This document shows positions 1-7,989 of a stretch of 36,682 nucleotides of DNA, in pieces (position 1 is the stretch's first letter; the number at the start of each line of letters is the position of its first letter). The notes under the pieces are model-generated. The model had not been told where the DNA came from, did no database searches, and saw only the letters and a program-made list of their open reading frames with translations. The DNA lies in NCBI GenBank assembly GCA_031292305.1, contig JARLHJ010000022.1, positions 1 through 36,682 on the forward strand. The letters are read 5' to 3'. Source of the stretch: Candidatus Babeliales bacterium (GTDB taxonomy: Bacteria; Babelota; Babeliae; Babelales; JABDEC01). Both the position numbers and the translations under genes were made by a program.

Positions 1-1049
1 AAGGTCGCAAACAAATTATTAATGATATAATTTCAATTTACCTTGTTATTGCGACTCCAATTTTTATTTTTACTTTAATGAGTGTAAATTATATTAATAA
101 AGTTATTTTTATAAACGAAGCAACTAATGCAGCCATTTACATATCTTTAATAATTTGTTTTATGCATTTTTTTATTGAACTATTTTTTCAAGTATTTAGA
201 TATCAAGAAAAAGCAAAAACTTTAGTGATGCTTCAAGTTATTATGGGATCCATCAATTTATTATTTGCTATAATTTTAATATATTTTTTAAATTACAAAA
301 TTGAAGGCATAATTTTTGCAAACTTAATAAGCATTCTTTTAATATGTGCATATGCTTTGTATCTTTATTTCAAAAAAATAAACTCTTTACGTTTTAACAT
401 ATCCAAAGACAAAGCAAAGATTTTTTATTATCTAAAACTAGGTTTACCCTTTATACCTAGCATAATTTTTTCTTGGGTTTTATCTTTTGCAGATCGCTGG
501 ATTTTAGCACATTACAAAACGTTTGCTGAAGTTGGCATTTATTCTTTAGCTGACTCTTTTGCGCAACTATTTAATGCAATTATTTTATTGCCCATTATTA
601 GTTCTTATCAACCTTATATTTTAAAAAAATTCGCTGAAAATAAAAACAGGATCTTAGAGATAGATAATCAAAACATAAAAAACATGTGCATGATTTTAAT
701 TGTAACACTTGCTCTTTTAATATCTGGATTTTTGATATTTAAAAATATACTTTATTGGATCTTACCCATTAAATTTCACGAAGCAATTAACTACATTTTA
801 ATATTATTAATTGGTCAAGTTTTTTTCTTAGGTTCGCAATTTGCAACTTGCTTATTGGTATACCTAAGAAAATCTTATATCTTGATGTATATTATGATTA
901 TTTCAGCTTGCACAAATCTTTTTTTAAATTATATGCTTATTCATAATTACTCTACATATGGGTGCTCTGTAGCTACTGCAATTTCTTATTTTATATATTT
1001 AATTTTGATACTCATGACAAATATTATTCTTAAAAGAAATCTGCCTTAA
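1..1049 (+). CDS. Wzx/MATE-like polysaccharide flippase, 5' end outside window
   Basis: This is an integral membrane protein of the polysaccharide transporter (Wzx/RfbX, MOP superfamily) kind, which moves lipid-linked oligosaccharides across the inner membrane. The reading frame is open from base 3 and runs without a stop into the ATG at 78, so that ATG is internal and the true start lies upstream. What is visible is almost entirely hydrophobic helices, at least eight, separated by short polar loops. A loop with the family-typical pattern FADRWILAHY follows a helix-breaking G-L-P-F-I-P, the usual pattern of the second half of these transporters. The last 51 bases overlap the 3' end of the convergent glycosyltransferase. 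The neighbouring glycan genes support a role in exporting a surface glycan unit. The family is assigned from hydropathy and the ADRW loop only; a precise substrate cannot be given. Confidence 0.8.
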   Translation, partial: GRKQIINDIISIYLVIATPIFIFTLMSVNYINKVIFINEATNAAIYISLIICFMHFFIELFFQVFRYQEKAKTLVMLQVIMGSINLLFAIILIYFLNYKIEGIIFANLISILLICAYALYLYFKKINSLRFNISKDKAKIFYYLKLGLPFIPSIIFSWVLSFADRWILAHYKTFAEVGIYSLADSFAQLFNAIILLPIISSYQPYILKKFAENKNRILEIDNQNIKNMCMILIVTLALLISGFLIFKNILYWILPIKFHEAINYILILLIGQVFFLGSQFATCLLVYLRKSYILMYIMIISACTNLFLNYMLIHNYSTYGCSVATAISYFIYLILILMTNIILKRNLP

Positions 1050-2048
1050 AATTGTCTCTGCTTTTTTATTTAAATCATTTTGATTTCGCATTTCAAATAA
1101 AATTGTACCCTCCGGCCTTTGACATACATTGCTTGCAATCACTGCTGCATTCATATCTAGTGCCTCTTGTATGCTTATTCCATATGCATCGCTACACGTT
1201 GGTCGAATAAAAAGATCAACTCTTGCAAATATTGGCCAAATTTCTTGATTACAACCTAAAAGCAGGTATATATCTTTATTATCTTTAATTTTAGAGTAAA
1301 TCTGATCAAAATAATCTTTATCCCCAATTTCAGCTAAAACAACAATTAATCCCAATCTGATGCCCAAATGATTTAAATTGTTAAACATCTCAATTGCCAT
1401 ATCAAAACCATACAAGTCTACTCCGTTAACTAAACGCGCGGCTGAACCATTAATCAATACTATAGGCGATCGCCTTGCTATGAAATTTTTTAAATCTTGG
1501 GGGTATTTGGACCATATTTCATCACATTTATTAAAATCAGGTGATATATATGGTGATTCTATACTATAGTTTTTAGAAATATAAATCCCGTTTTCACGAT
1601 ATGATTTGTATGTCGAATCACCAATAAATACTTGTTTATCTATATGACGTAATAAAAAACTAACAACACTCTTGTAAAACAAGCTTTTTCCATAAAAAAA
1701 TCTTGGAGTATGGTCAATTAAAGTAAGCTGATATTTAAACAATAGTCTAAACAGGACCAAAACAAGCAATTCTACCGGCAGCTTCCTTAATGACAATGTA
1801 TGATAATAAACAATGTCTGGCTTCGATTTGATGATAATTTCAATTAAATAGAACAAATAACCAAGCTTAGCCCTTGCCTTGGTTTCTTTAATTACATCTA
1901 TAAAAGTTATTAAATTGCTCTGACTTCTGAATTTAGCAATCACGCGGGTATTATGCACAGCAATGCCACCCAACGGTGGCGGCTCAATGCCCATAATTAC
2001 TATTTTTTTATTAAAAATGCCATCTGAATACTTATGTTCTAATTTCAT
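999..2048 (-). CDS. GT4-family glycosyltransferase, cytosolic type
   Basis: A 349-residue GT-B fold glycosyltransferase that would transfer a sugar from a nucleotide donor to a lipid-linked acceptor on the cytosolic face of the membrane. The N-terminus has the acceptor-side loop EPPPLGGIAVHN (about residues 22-33). The C-terminal half shows the GT4 donor site pattern: VLINGSAARLVNGVD, then FIRPTCSDAYGISIQEAL, where the usual E-x7-E motif is D-x7-E. No signal peptide is present, in contrast to the GT4 paralogs further right. Its normal topology fits with the adjacent flippase. The start ATG has only a weak AGG upstream. The gene runs against the flippase and the two overlap tail to tail by 51 bases, with no terminator between them. 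Family is well supported, sugar specificity unknown. Confidence 0.85.
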   Translation of the reverse strand: MKLEHKYSDGIFNKKIVIMGIEPPPLGGIAVHNTRVIAKFRSQSNLITFIDVIKETKARAKLGYLFYLIEIIIKSKPDIVYYHTLSLRKLPVELLVLVLFRLLFKYQLTLIDHTPRFFYGKSLFYKSVVSFLLRHIDKQVFIGDSTYKSYRENGIYISKNYSIESPYISPDFNKCDEIWSKYPQDLKNFIARRSPIVLINGSAARLVNGVDLYGFDMAIEMFNNLNHLGIRLGLIVVLAEIGDKDYFDQIYSKIKDNKDIYLLLGCNQEIWPIFARVDLFIRPTCSDAYGISIQEALDMNAAVIASNVCQRPEGTILFEMRNQNDLNKKAETILRQISFKNNICHEYQN

Positions 2049-2165
2049 AAACCTAATACTACCAAAGAATTCAAGTAAAAATAGCCTACGATTTGACTAT
2101 AAACCTTGTTTTCAGGTTCAAAGTTAAAAACCTAGCACCCTTTTAATGTTTTTTAATACAAGGGG

Positions 2166-2194
2166 TTGATTTTTTTGAAATCAATTGGTATAAT
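2166..2194 (+). promoter_or_regulatory. sigma70-type promoter with extended -10
   Basis: TTGATT at 2166-2171, a 17-base spacer, then TATAAT at 2189-2194 preceded by TGG, which makes an extended -10. Transcription would start near 2201, leaving a leader of about 40 bases with a strong AAGGAGG Shine-Dalgarno just before the ATG at 2241. This is the clearest promoter in the window and suggests high expression of the small secreted protein. Confidence 0.7.
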
Positions 2195-2240
2195 TAATAC
2201 TAAGAGTAAATAATAATTCAAAATTTTTAAGGAGGCTACT

Positions 2241-2882
2241 ATGTCAAATTCGAAAAATTTAATTGGTAAAGTATTGTTAGCAATAATGATGTTATCTAGC
2301 TTCTCAGTTTATTGTGCTGATGCTAACAAGCCAAGTGCAGCTGGAGTAGCGGCAGCCCCTATAAATGCAACTGGCATTTACCTTCAAGAGCTTGTAGACG
2401 CAGAAGATGCTTATGAAGCGATACCTGCAAATGGCGCTCCTAGTGTGGCAGAAGTAGCTGGATTAAAAGATAAATTAGCAACGTTCGCTCAAGCTTTTCT
2501 AAAAGCTCAACCAATTGTAGATGCCACAGGTATACAAATCGCTAAAGATGCTTTAACTCACATGGCAAACCAACTTGAAAATAAGCCAGTAGTTAAGTTC
2601 ATAAAAAATACATTACTTAATCCTAAAGACCAAGCTGGATTAGGTTATGATTTATCAAACTCGGACTTAATTACATTACTTGCAAATCCTAATGCAAAAG
2701 CAATAAACCCAAATACAGGAAGCCCTAGAATGTTCTCGACTTTTGTATTTGCAACTGATAGAAAACAACTTGACGTTTTAGCATTACTTCTTGCACTTGG
2801 AGCAAATCCACAGGAAGGCCTAAAACACATCGAGCCAAAAGATAAAAATGATTATGCAGAAGTAATTGCATTATTAAGCTAA
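2241..2882 (+). CDS. small secreted protein with ankyrin-like C-terminus
   Basis: A 213-residue exported protein of unknown function. Residues 1-25 form a signal peptide (lysine near the start, hydrophobic core, VYCA at the end), with probable cleavage near the alanine at 25. The mature part is rich in alanine and predicted helical. The C-terminal stretch, about residues 155-193, reads like one degenerate ankyrin repeat: N-P-N-T-G-S-P-R-M-F-S, then DRKQLDVLALLLALGANPQ, matching the usual LLL-x-x-G-A-D/N-P ending. It stands alone, with a strong promoter and AAGGAGG ribosome-binding site upstream and a hairpin terminator downstream. Ankyrin proteins of host-associated bacteria often bind host proteins, which is a possible but unproven role here. 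With only one recognisable repeat, the fold assignment is tentative. Confidence 0.8.
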   Translation: MSNSKNLIGKVLLAIMMLSSFSVYCADANKPSAAGVAAAPINATGIYLQELVDAEDAYEAIPANGAPSVAEVAGLKDKLATFAQAFLKAQPIVDATGIQIAKDALTHMANQLENKPVVKFIKNTLLNPKDQAGLGYDLSNSDLITLLANPNAKAINPNTGSPRMFSTFVFATDRKQLDVLALLLALGANPQEGLKHIEPKDKNDYAEVIALLS

Positions 2883-2905
2883 ATAATATTTGTAAATAGA
2901 GATAG

Positions 2906-2933
2906 AAGAAGGAGTGATTGTTCACTCCTTCTT
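2906..2933. terminator. hairpin terminator between convergent genes
   Basis: A perfect 12-bp inverted repeat, AAGAAGGAGTGA and TCACTCCTTCTT, with a 4-base loop TTGT. It lies between the convergent genes ending at 2882 (+) and 2949 (-). There is no long T-run on either side, so it is a strong hairpin but not a textbook intrinsic terminator. Confidence 0.65.
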
Positions 2934-2948
2934 AGTTATTAAGTCCTC

Positions 2949-3689
2949 TCAAACCAGGTCACAGTCTTCAAAAATTTTTTTCCAGGAATTTACATTGGTA
3001 AGATGTAACCTATCTATATAATAATTTTTTATTTTTTTTAAATCCCATGAAATGCCTTCATTTATAGTTTTAACAACGCAAACTAAAGTTAAATCTAAAT
3101 TAGGAAATTTTTTTAATATTAAGTCATATAATTTTATAGAACTCTCTTTATCAATGTCATATCTAAATAGATAAACTTTCTTTTTTGAAGATAGCGCTCG
3201 GTACAAACGCGCAACCCTTCTTTCGTATTTACTTTTTATATCTTGATATTGGGACCAAAAATCTTTATTTATTAAAAAATCATGCCGGCTGTGAATATCG
3301 TAAACGGTATCATAAACTCCTAGATTGCCTGGGTGCCCTCTGTCTTTGATTAATAAATGAGATTTATGAAAATAATCTTTAAAATCATTTTCAAATAATA
3401 AAAATAAAGAATTCAATGGGGTAATAACCCAATTTAGCGGGAACGAGTATTCACTTAATCCAGCACGTCTTAAACTTCCAGCTACCACACACCCTGATCC
3501 CAAGCTGATTGCTATATAATCTCGATTAAATTCTAAGCTAGGATCTCTATGTATTATTTTATCTTCCAGCTCTTCTTGCAATATATATTGTTGGGTTAGA
3601 GAATTATCGAAATCTTCAACATCTGCAGGCGCATAATTAAATTTACATAAGAAAAAAAATAATATTATTTTTAAACAAGTATATTTCAT
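2949..3689 (-). CDS. exported DUF1796-type papain-like cysteine peptidase homolog
   Basis: A 246-residue protein with an N-terminal signal peptide (about residues 1-20, basic start then IILFFFLCKF). The mature part matches the DUF1796 family, annotated as putative papain-like cysteine peptidases: ISLGSGCVVAGSLRRAGL (about 61-78) with the candidate nucleophile Cys67, then SFPLNWVITP and FENDFKDYF, and a later H-x-x-HDF (His133, His136) at the place of the family's conserved HDF. Family members are usually cytosolic and sit near glycan genes; their activity has not been established as far as I know. A good AGAGGA ribosome-binding site lies 6-7 bases before the ATG. The C-terminal part repeats the family's alternating strand-helix pattern. 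Enzyme activity is inference; the family match is by motif only. Confidence 0.65.
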   Translation of the reverse strand: MKYTCLKIILFFFLCKFNYAPADVEDFDNSLTQQYILQEELEDKIIHRDPSLEFNRDYIAISLGSGCVVAGSLRRAGLSEYSFPLNWVITPLNSLFLLFENDFKDYFHKSHLLIKDRGHPGNLGVYDTVYDIHSRHDFLINKDFWSQYQDIKSKYERRVARLYRALSSKKKVYLFRYDIDKESSIKLYDLILKKFPNLDLTLVCVVKTINEGISWDLKKIKNYYIDRLHLTNVNSWKKIFEDCDLV

Positions 3690-3924
3690 TAAAATCCTCT
3701 ATTAATTAATTTTTATTACAGTCATTTAAAAACAATTTAAGGTAAATAATATATAAAAATCAAGTCTTATTGTTAAAATACTTACAATATTATGAATAAT
3801 TAAAAGTTAGTACGACACAACAATTTTTCTGAATTATTAAATTTGTTTGCATAAATACTATAAAAATATTTATATATATTAATGTCTGAATAAACCATTT
3901 TTAATAAGTTTAATAAGGAGATTT

Positions 3925-4713
3925 ATGTCAACATTATTATTTGTTAACCCTAAGCTTTTGAAGCTGTTTAAAAAATCTATAAACAAAACATTGTATTCTT
4001 TGTCTTTATTTTTATCAGTTACGTTCTACTTATGTGCAAATAATATTTTTGCAATTAATATTCCAAATGGGGTTATCACAAAAAAAACAATCAGCAAGTA
4101 TCTATCTAAAAATCCCGTAATTGTGGAAGCTGGGGCGCATAATGGTACAGATACTCTTGAAATGGCTAAATTATGGCCAAATAGCACCATTCATGCATTT
4201 GAACCAGTTCCTGAATTATTTCAAAAAATTAAAAATAAGATAAAGCACTATTCTAATATAAAAATATACAATTTGGCTTTATCTGATCTAATTGGAAAAA
4301 CAAAAATGTATGTAAGTTCAAGAAATGATGCAGCCAGTTCTTTACTTCCTACAAATTCTGTAGTTTTTAATCACTATCAACCTAAAGTCCTATTTAATAA
4401 AGAAATATACATAGAATCAACAACTTTAGATAAATGGGCAACAGTAAATAATATAAAAAATATTGATTTTTTATGGTTAGACATGCAAGGGTATGAACCT
4501 AAAATGCTTATGGCATCACCTAATATCTTAAAAACTGTTAAAGTAATTTATACAGAAGTAAATCATAAAGAATTGTACGCTGGAAGTATTTTATTTAATG
4601 AATATCGTAAATTTCTAGAAACACAAGGCTTTCAATTAGTTCAAGTTTGTTTTCCATTTGAAGATTGGGGTGATGCATTGTTTGTACGAAAGAATTTAGC
4701 ACTAGTCAAATAA
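3925..4713 (+). CDS. FkbM-family methyltransferase with N-terminal hydrophobic segment
   Basis: A 262-residue SAM-dependent methyltransferase of the FkbM (Methyltransf_21) family, which methylates hydroxyl groups, frequently on sugars. SAM-binding motif I is VIVEAGAHNGTDTLEMA (about 65-81), followed by the acidic HAFEPVP loop; the family's DFLWLDMQGYEPKML lies near 182-196. About 45 residues precede this: a basic stretch, then SLSLFLSVTFYLCANNIFA, which looks like a signal peptide with a late start and possible cleavage after IFA. The ribosome-binding site AAGGAG sits 5 bases before the ATG and supports this long start. A strong shared terminator follows. Its sugar or lipid target is not visible; nearby glycan genes make sugar O-methylation the best guess. 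Confidence 0.8.
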   Translation: MSTLLFVNPKLLKLFKKSINKTLYSLSLFLSVTFYLCANNIFAINIPNGVITKKTISKYLSKNPVIVEAGAHNGTDTLEMAKLWPNSTIHAFEPVPELFQKIKNKIKHYSNIKIYNLALSDLIGKTKMYVSSRNDAASSLLPTNSVVFNHYQPKVLFNKEIYIESTTLDKWATVNNIKNIDFLWLDMQGYEPKMLMASPNILKTVKVIYTEVNHKELYAGSILFNEYRKFLETQGFQLVQVCFPFEDWGDALFVRKNLALVK

Positions 4714-4732
4714 GACAAAGACAATCATTAAA

Positions 4733-4764
4733 AAGGGCAGTAAGAAATATTTCTTACTGCCCTT
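4733..4764. terminator. bidirectional intrinsic terminator
   Basis: A perfect 15-bp inverted repeat AAGGGCAGTAAGAAA and its complement, with a 2-base apex, between the convergent methyltransferase genes ending at 4713 (+) and 4772 (-). T-rich sequence follows on the plus strand and an A-run precedes it, so it should work in both directions. Confidence 0.85.
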
Positions 4765-4771
4765 AATATTT

Positions 4772-5476
4772 TTAATTGATTAACTTGTTAACATATACGT
4801 CATCTACACCGAGCCTACATTTATATATAAAGTTTTTGCTTTCTAAATACTTTCTTATAGTCTGATTATTATAGTTATTTTCTACCGCAATTGTGTTGAT
4901 TTTTACCTTATCAAAATCAATTGTTCTTATAATGTCTTCTTCGCTACCTTCTGTATCAATACTCAAGAAGTCAATGTGTGATATATTATACTTTTTGCAA
5001 ATAAAGTTAAAATTATAAGTTTTAACTTTAATGACTTCTTTAGTTCCGCCGTGAATTTGCATTAAACCAGCCACAGCACCACCATGAATTGATTCATATG
5101 TTTCAACTAATCCACTACATAAATTTACTGGTCCTGATATTTTTAGGAAGTCTTGTTCTCCATTTTCTTTGTAGATACATCCTTCTATACAAATACATTT
5201 TCTACTATTTTTTAATAGTTTAAATTGTTCCGGTTGGGGCTCAACACAAATACCTGTCCAATTCAAATTTTTTTCTAAGAAATATGTATTGCTAGTATGA
5301 ACTCCATCAAAAGCACCTATGTCAAAAAAGACACCTTTCTTTTTTGATTTAAAGATATTTTCGGATATGTATTTATCTTGACCAAACTGACTATAATATT
5401 GACCCATTAAACCTTCAAATTTAACGATTACACAAATGATTATACTAATACTTAAAAAATATTTATTTTTGAACAT
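4772..5476 (-). CDS. FkbM-family methyltransferase, exported type
   Basis: A 234-residue methyltransferase, last gene of the long minus-strand glycan cluster. After a hydrophobic N-terminus (about 1-24, FLSISIIICVIV core) comes QYYSQFGQDKYI, the start typical of FkbM proteins, then motif I VFFDIGAFDGVHTSNTYFLE, the acidic loop GICVEPQPEQF and motif DFLSIDTEGSEEDII. These are the SAM-binding and family-defining segments. The gene overlaps the end of the upstream glycosyltransferase by 14 bases and its AAGGAG ribosome-binding site lies inside that gene, so the two are probably translated together. It ends eight bases from the bidirectional terminator. It most likely O-methylates a sugar built by the neighbouring enzymes; the exact target is not visible. 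Confidence 0.85.
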   Translation of the reverse strand: MFKNKYFLSISIIICVIVKFEGLMGQYYSQFGQDKYISENIFKSKKKGVFFDIGAFDGVHTSNTYFLEKNLNWTGICVEPQPEQFKLLKNSRKCICIEGCIYKENGEQDFLKISGPVNLCSGLVETYESIHGGAVAGLMQIHGGTKEVIKVKTYNFNFICKKYNISHIDFLSIDTEGSEEDIIRTIDFDKVKINTIAVENNYNNQTIRKYLESKNFIYKCRLGVDDVYVNKLIN

Positions 5477-6716
5477 AACTCTCCTTAAGTTCCATATATT
5501 TGTAATACAACACTTTTGAACTTGTCATTAAATAATCTGTAGTTACGAGATTCTTGTCTCCCAATATAATTTCCTTTGGTTTAAATAAATTTATAAAGAA
5601 TAAACTTAATTTATTCCAATCATATTTCTGGGCCCAAGCAATTCTTTTTTTGCATAGCAATAAATGTTTATCATAATTATTGTAAGCATTTAATAAAGCT
5701 TCTTTTACATCTTTAACATCACAATTAAAATTATTTCCAATATTTTCATTAAAAATAATATTATGTGCAGGTTTTTTAATTTCTGATTTAACAGGAATTA
5801 CCAAACCAGAACTACAAATAGTTTGATGTGCAGTATTATTTGATAAAATACATGGCAATCCAATTAACATAGCCTCGCGAGGTGTCAATGAAAAACCTTC
5901 AGCTTTAGATAATAAAGCATAGCAATTTAAAGATTCAAGAAATTTTATATAATCATTTCTGGTAAATAACTCAGTGCTTAATTCAACATTATTAATTTTA
6001 GAATTTACAATTTTATTTTTAATTTTTTGATATGAATCTGCACCAAATTTCCCATGTAGCTTTAATTTAAACTTAGGATTATTTCCAAACTGCTGGATGA
6101 AAGCATCCAACAATAATTCATGGTTTTTATGATTCCAAAAAGATGCTGATGAGCCAAAAACAAATGGTTTAACATTGCGTTTAAATTTTCTATTATTTTT
6201 AAATAATTCAATATTTCCAAGACCTAGTGGAATTGTAAATATTGGAATATTAACTCCTGCATTTTTGTATACACCTATGTAGTATTTATCTGGAACAACT
6301 ACCATATCAAAATGATTATTTAAAATTTCTACCCAGTTTTTGTGAATGGCATCTGATTCAAACATAGAATAAGCAATTTTTAATTTTGCTTGAAGTTTTG
6401 AAGTATCAAAATGATTTCCACCTGGGTACCACAACGCTTCAGAAAATAATAGAATGTTTTCATTTTCCAGAGTGCCATAATTTTCTGAAAAACTTTTTAC
6501 CACTTCGCTTTCATTTTCGAGCATGGACGGTCTTGTAGGTACAAATTTTATAGATAATTTATCATTTAAAACATTTATTAAATTTGGTATAATTTGACCT
6601 AAGCCATCATTGCTCATCATGTACCCAATAAAAGTTGCGTCTACTTTGTCATTAACAGATAATAAATACGAGCTATTAAATAAAAAAGCGAATACAATAA
6701 AATTAATTATTTTCAT
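5463..6716 (-). CDS. exported-type GT4 glycosyltransferase, paralog 1
   Basis: A 417-residue member of the six-copy GT4 set in this cluster. An N-terminal signal-peptide-like segment (about 1-21) leads straight into the first strand ATFIGYMMSNDGLGQ. The GT-B donor half shows FVFGSSASFWNHKNHELLLDAF split across 185-206, a K-L-H-G strand, and E273-x7-E281 in KAEGFSLTPRE, the standard donor-ribose and phosphate site. It is followed by LSNNTAHQTICSSG, shared by all six paralogs. The C-terminus carries the group's own tail, KPKEIILGDKNLV then LMTSSKVLYYKYM. Start ATG and the upstream gene's stop overlap as TAATG, indicating coupled translation. Compared with its siblings, the acceptor-side half is the most divergent, which may mean a different acceptor. 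Confidence 0.85.
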   Translation of the reverse strand: MKIINFIVFAFLFNSSYLLSVNDKVDATFIGYMMSNDGLGQIIPNLINVLNDKLSIKFVPTRPSMLENESEVVKSFSENYGTLENENILLFSEALWYPGGNHFDTSKLQAKLKIAYSMFESDAIHKNWVEILNNHFDMVVVPDKYYIGVYKNAGVNIPIFTIPLGLGNIELFKNNRKFKRNVKPFVFGSSASFWNHKNHELLLDAFIQQFGNNPKFKLKLHGKFGADSYQKIKNKIVNSKINNVELSTELFTRNDYIKFLESLNCYALLSKAEGFSLTPREAMLIGLPCILSNNTAHQTICSSGLVIPVKSEIKKPAHNIIFNENIGNNFNCDVKDVKEALLNAYNNYDKHLLLCKKRIAWAQKYDWNKLSLFFINLFKPKEIILGDKNLVTTDYLMTSSKVLYYKYMELKESYVQK

Positions 6717-7963
6717 TATTTTTTACCTATATTTTTTAAATACTTATTATAAAGACTTTGTGAATTTGTAATGACATAATCATTGGTTATATCATTAATA
6801 TCTCCAAGGACTACTTTTTTAGGGCTTATTAAAGTGAAGTAATCTTTTTTGATATTCTGAATATCATATTTTTTAACCCAAACAGAACCTTTAGCAGCCA
6901 ATTTATGAAATTTAGGATAATTTCTATATACACTAACTAAGGCTTTACAAACATCTGACAAAGAACAATTAAAGTTTTTTCCAACAAAACCTAGCGCTTC
7001 TGAATAAGCTTCTTTTGCGATATCTGATTTTACAGGATAAACAAAACCAGAATTACACAAAGTTACATGTGCTGTGTTATTGCTCACAATAACTGGAATG
7101 TTGGCCGCTAAAGCCTCACGTGGAGATATGGAATAACCTTCACCTGAAGAAACAGTAACGTAGCAATCTAGAGAATAAATAAAATCCATATATTCTTTTT
7201 TTGTGAAGGGCTGCTTAATTAAAATGATATTTGTGGATTTTAAATCACTAATTTTTTTTCTTATGTTTTCATACTGCCCACCACCTTTTCCATGAAGCTT
7301 TAAAATTACATTTTTGTTATTTCCAAAAACTTTATGAAATGCATCAATTAGTAAAATGTGGTTTTTGCGTGCTTCAAATCCTGCAGTGTTACCAAATACG
7401 AATGTTTTTTTATTTTTTTCTAAAGCCTTGGGTTTAAATTTGTTTAAATCTAAAGACATTGGCAAAACAAAAACGGGTATTTTTACACCAGAATCTTGAT
7501 AAACTTTTACCAAACTTATATCTGGCACCACTAAGGCATCAAAACTTGAATTAAGCTTATCAACCCAATCTTGCAGAACATGGGTACTTTCAACCATTGA
7601 ATAAGCTAATGAAATTCCATTTTTTTTAAAATTCAGAAAATTATCCCATTTATTAGTGGAAAGTATATGCGTGTAAAGACATACGTCATTACTTTCATTT
7701 TTCAGAACAGTTTCATCGTTTACAGCTATGCTATTTTCTACTATTTTTTGAGTGTCTTTTGATAAATCTTGTAATCTAGTTTCTTCAGGATAAATATTAT
7801 ATAACTTTATTTTTAAACCAGTTTTTAGACATTCTATAAAACTTAGAGCTACCTGACCTATACCACCATAGGGATCAACAAAACCTACAATATCCAAGTC
7901 AACATTTGCATTAATTACAGAGATATTAAAAAGTAAAAAAAGTATCTTTATATTCAATTTCAT
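6716..7963 (-). CDS. exported-type GT4 glycosyltransferase, paralog 2
   Basis: A 415-residue GT4 enzyme. The signal peptide is well formed: MKLNIK, a hydrophobic core, and INA before NVDLD, a plausible signal peptidase I site near residue 19. The donor site motif is E275-x7-E283 in SGEGYSISPRE, and the K-N-H-x-L-L-I-D-A-F helix lies near 200-209. A glycine-rich KLHGKGGGQY replaces the longer loop found in its siblings. The conserved tail is SPKKVVLGDINDI then VITNSQSLYNKYL. The family transfers sugars from nucleotide donors with retention of configuration; the donor here cannot be told. A clear AAAGGTG ribosome-binding site precedes the ATG. It follows paralog 3 after a 26-base gap, consistent with one transcript. 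Confidence 0.85.
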   Translation of the reverse strand: MKLNIKILFLLFNISVINANVDLDIVGFVDPYGGIGQVALSFIECLKTGLKIKLYNIYPEETRLQDLSKDTQKIVENSIAVNDETVLKNESNDVCLYTHILSTNKWDNFLNFKKNGISLAYSMVESTHVLQDWVDKLNSSFDALVVPDISLVKVYQDSGVKIPVFVLPMSLDLNKFKPKALEKNKKTFVFGNTAGFEARKNHILLIDAFHKVFGNNKNVILKLHGKGGGQYENIRKKISDLKSTNIILIKQPFTKKEYMDFIYSLDCYVTVSSGEGYSISPREALAANIPVIVSNNTAHVTLCNSGFVYPVKSDIAKEAYSEALGFVGKNFNCSLSDVCKALVSVYRNYPKFHKLAAKGSVWVKKYDIQNIKKDYFTLISPKKVVLGDINDITNDYVITNSQSLYNKYLKNIGKK

Positions 7964-7989
7964 TGTTACACCTTTTATATTTAATTATA

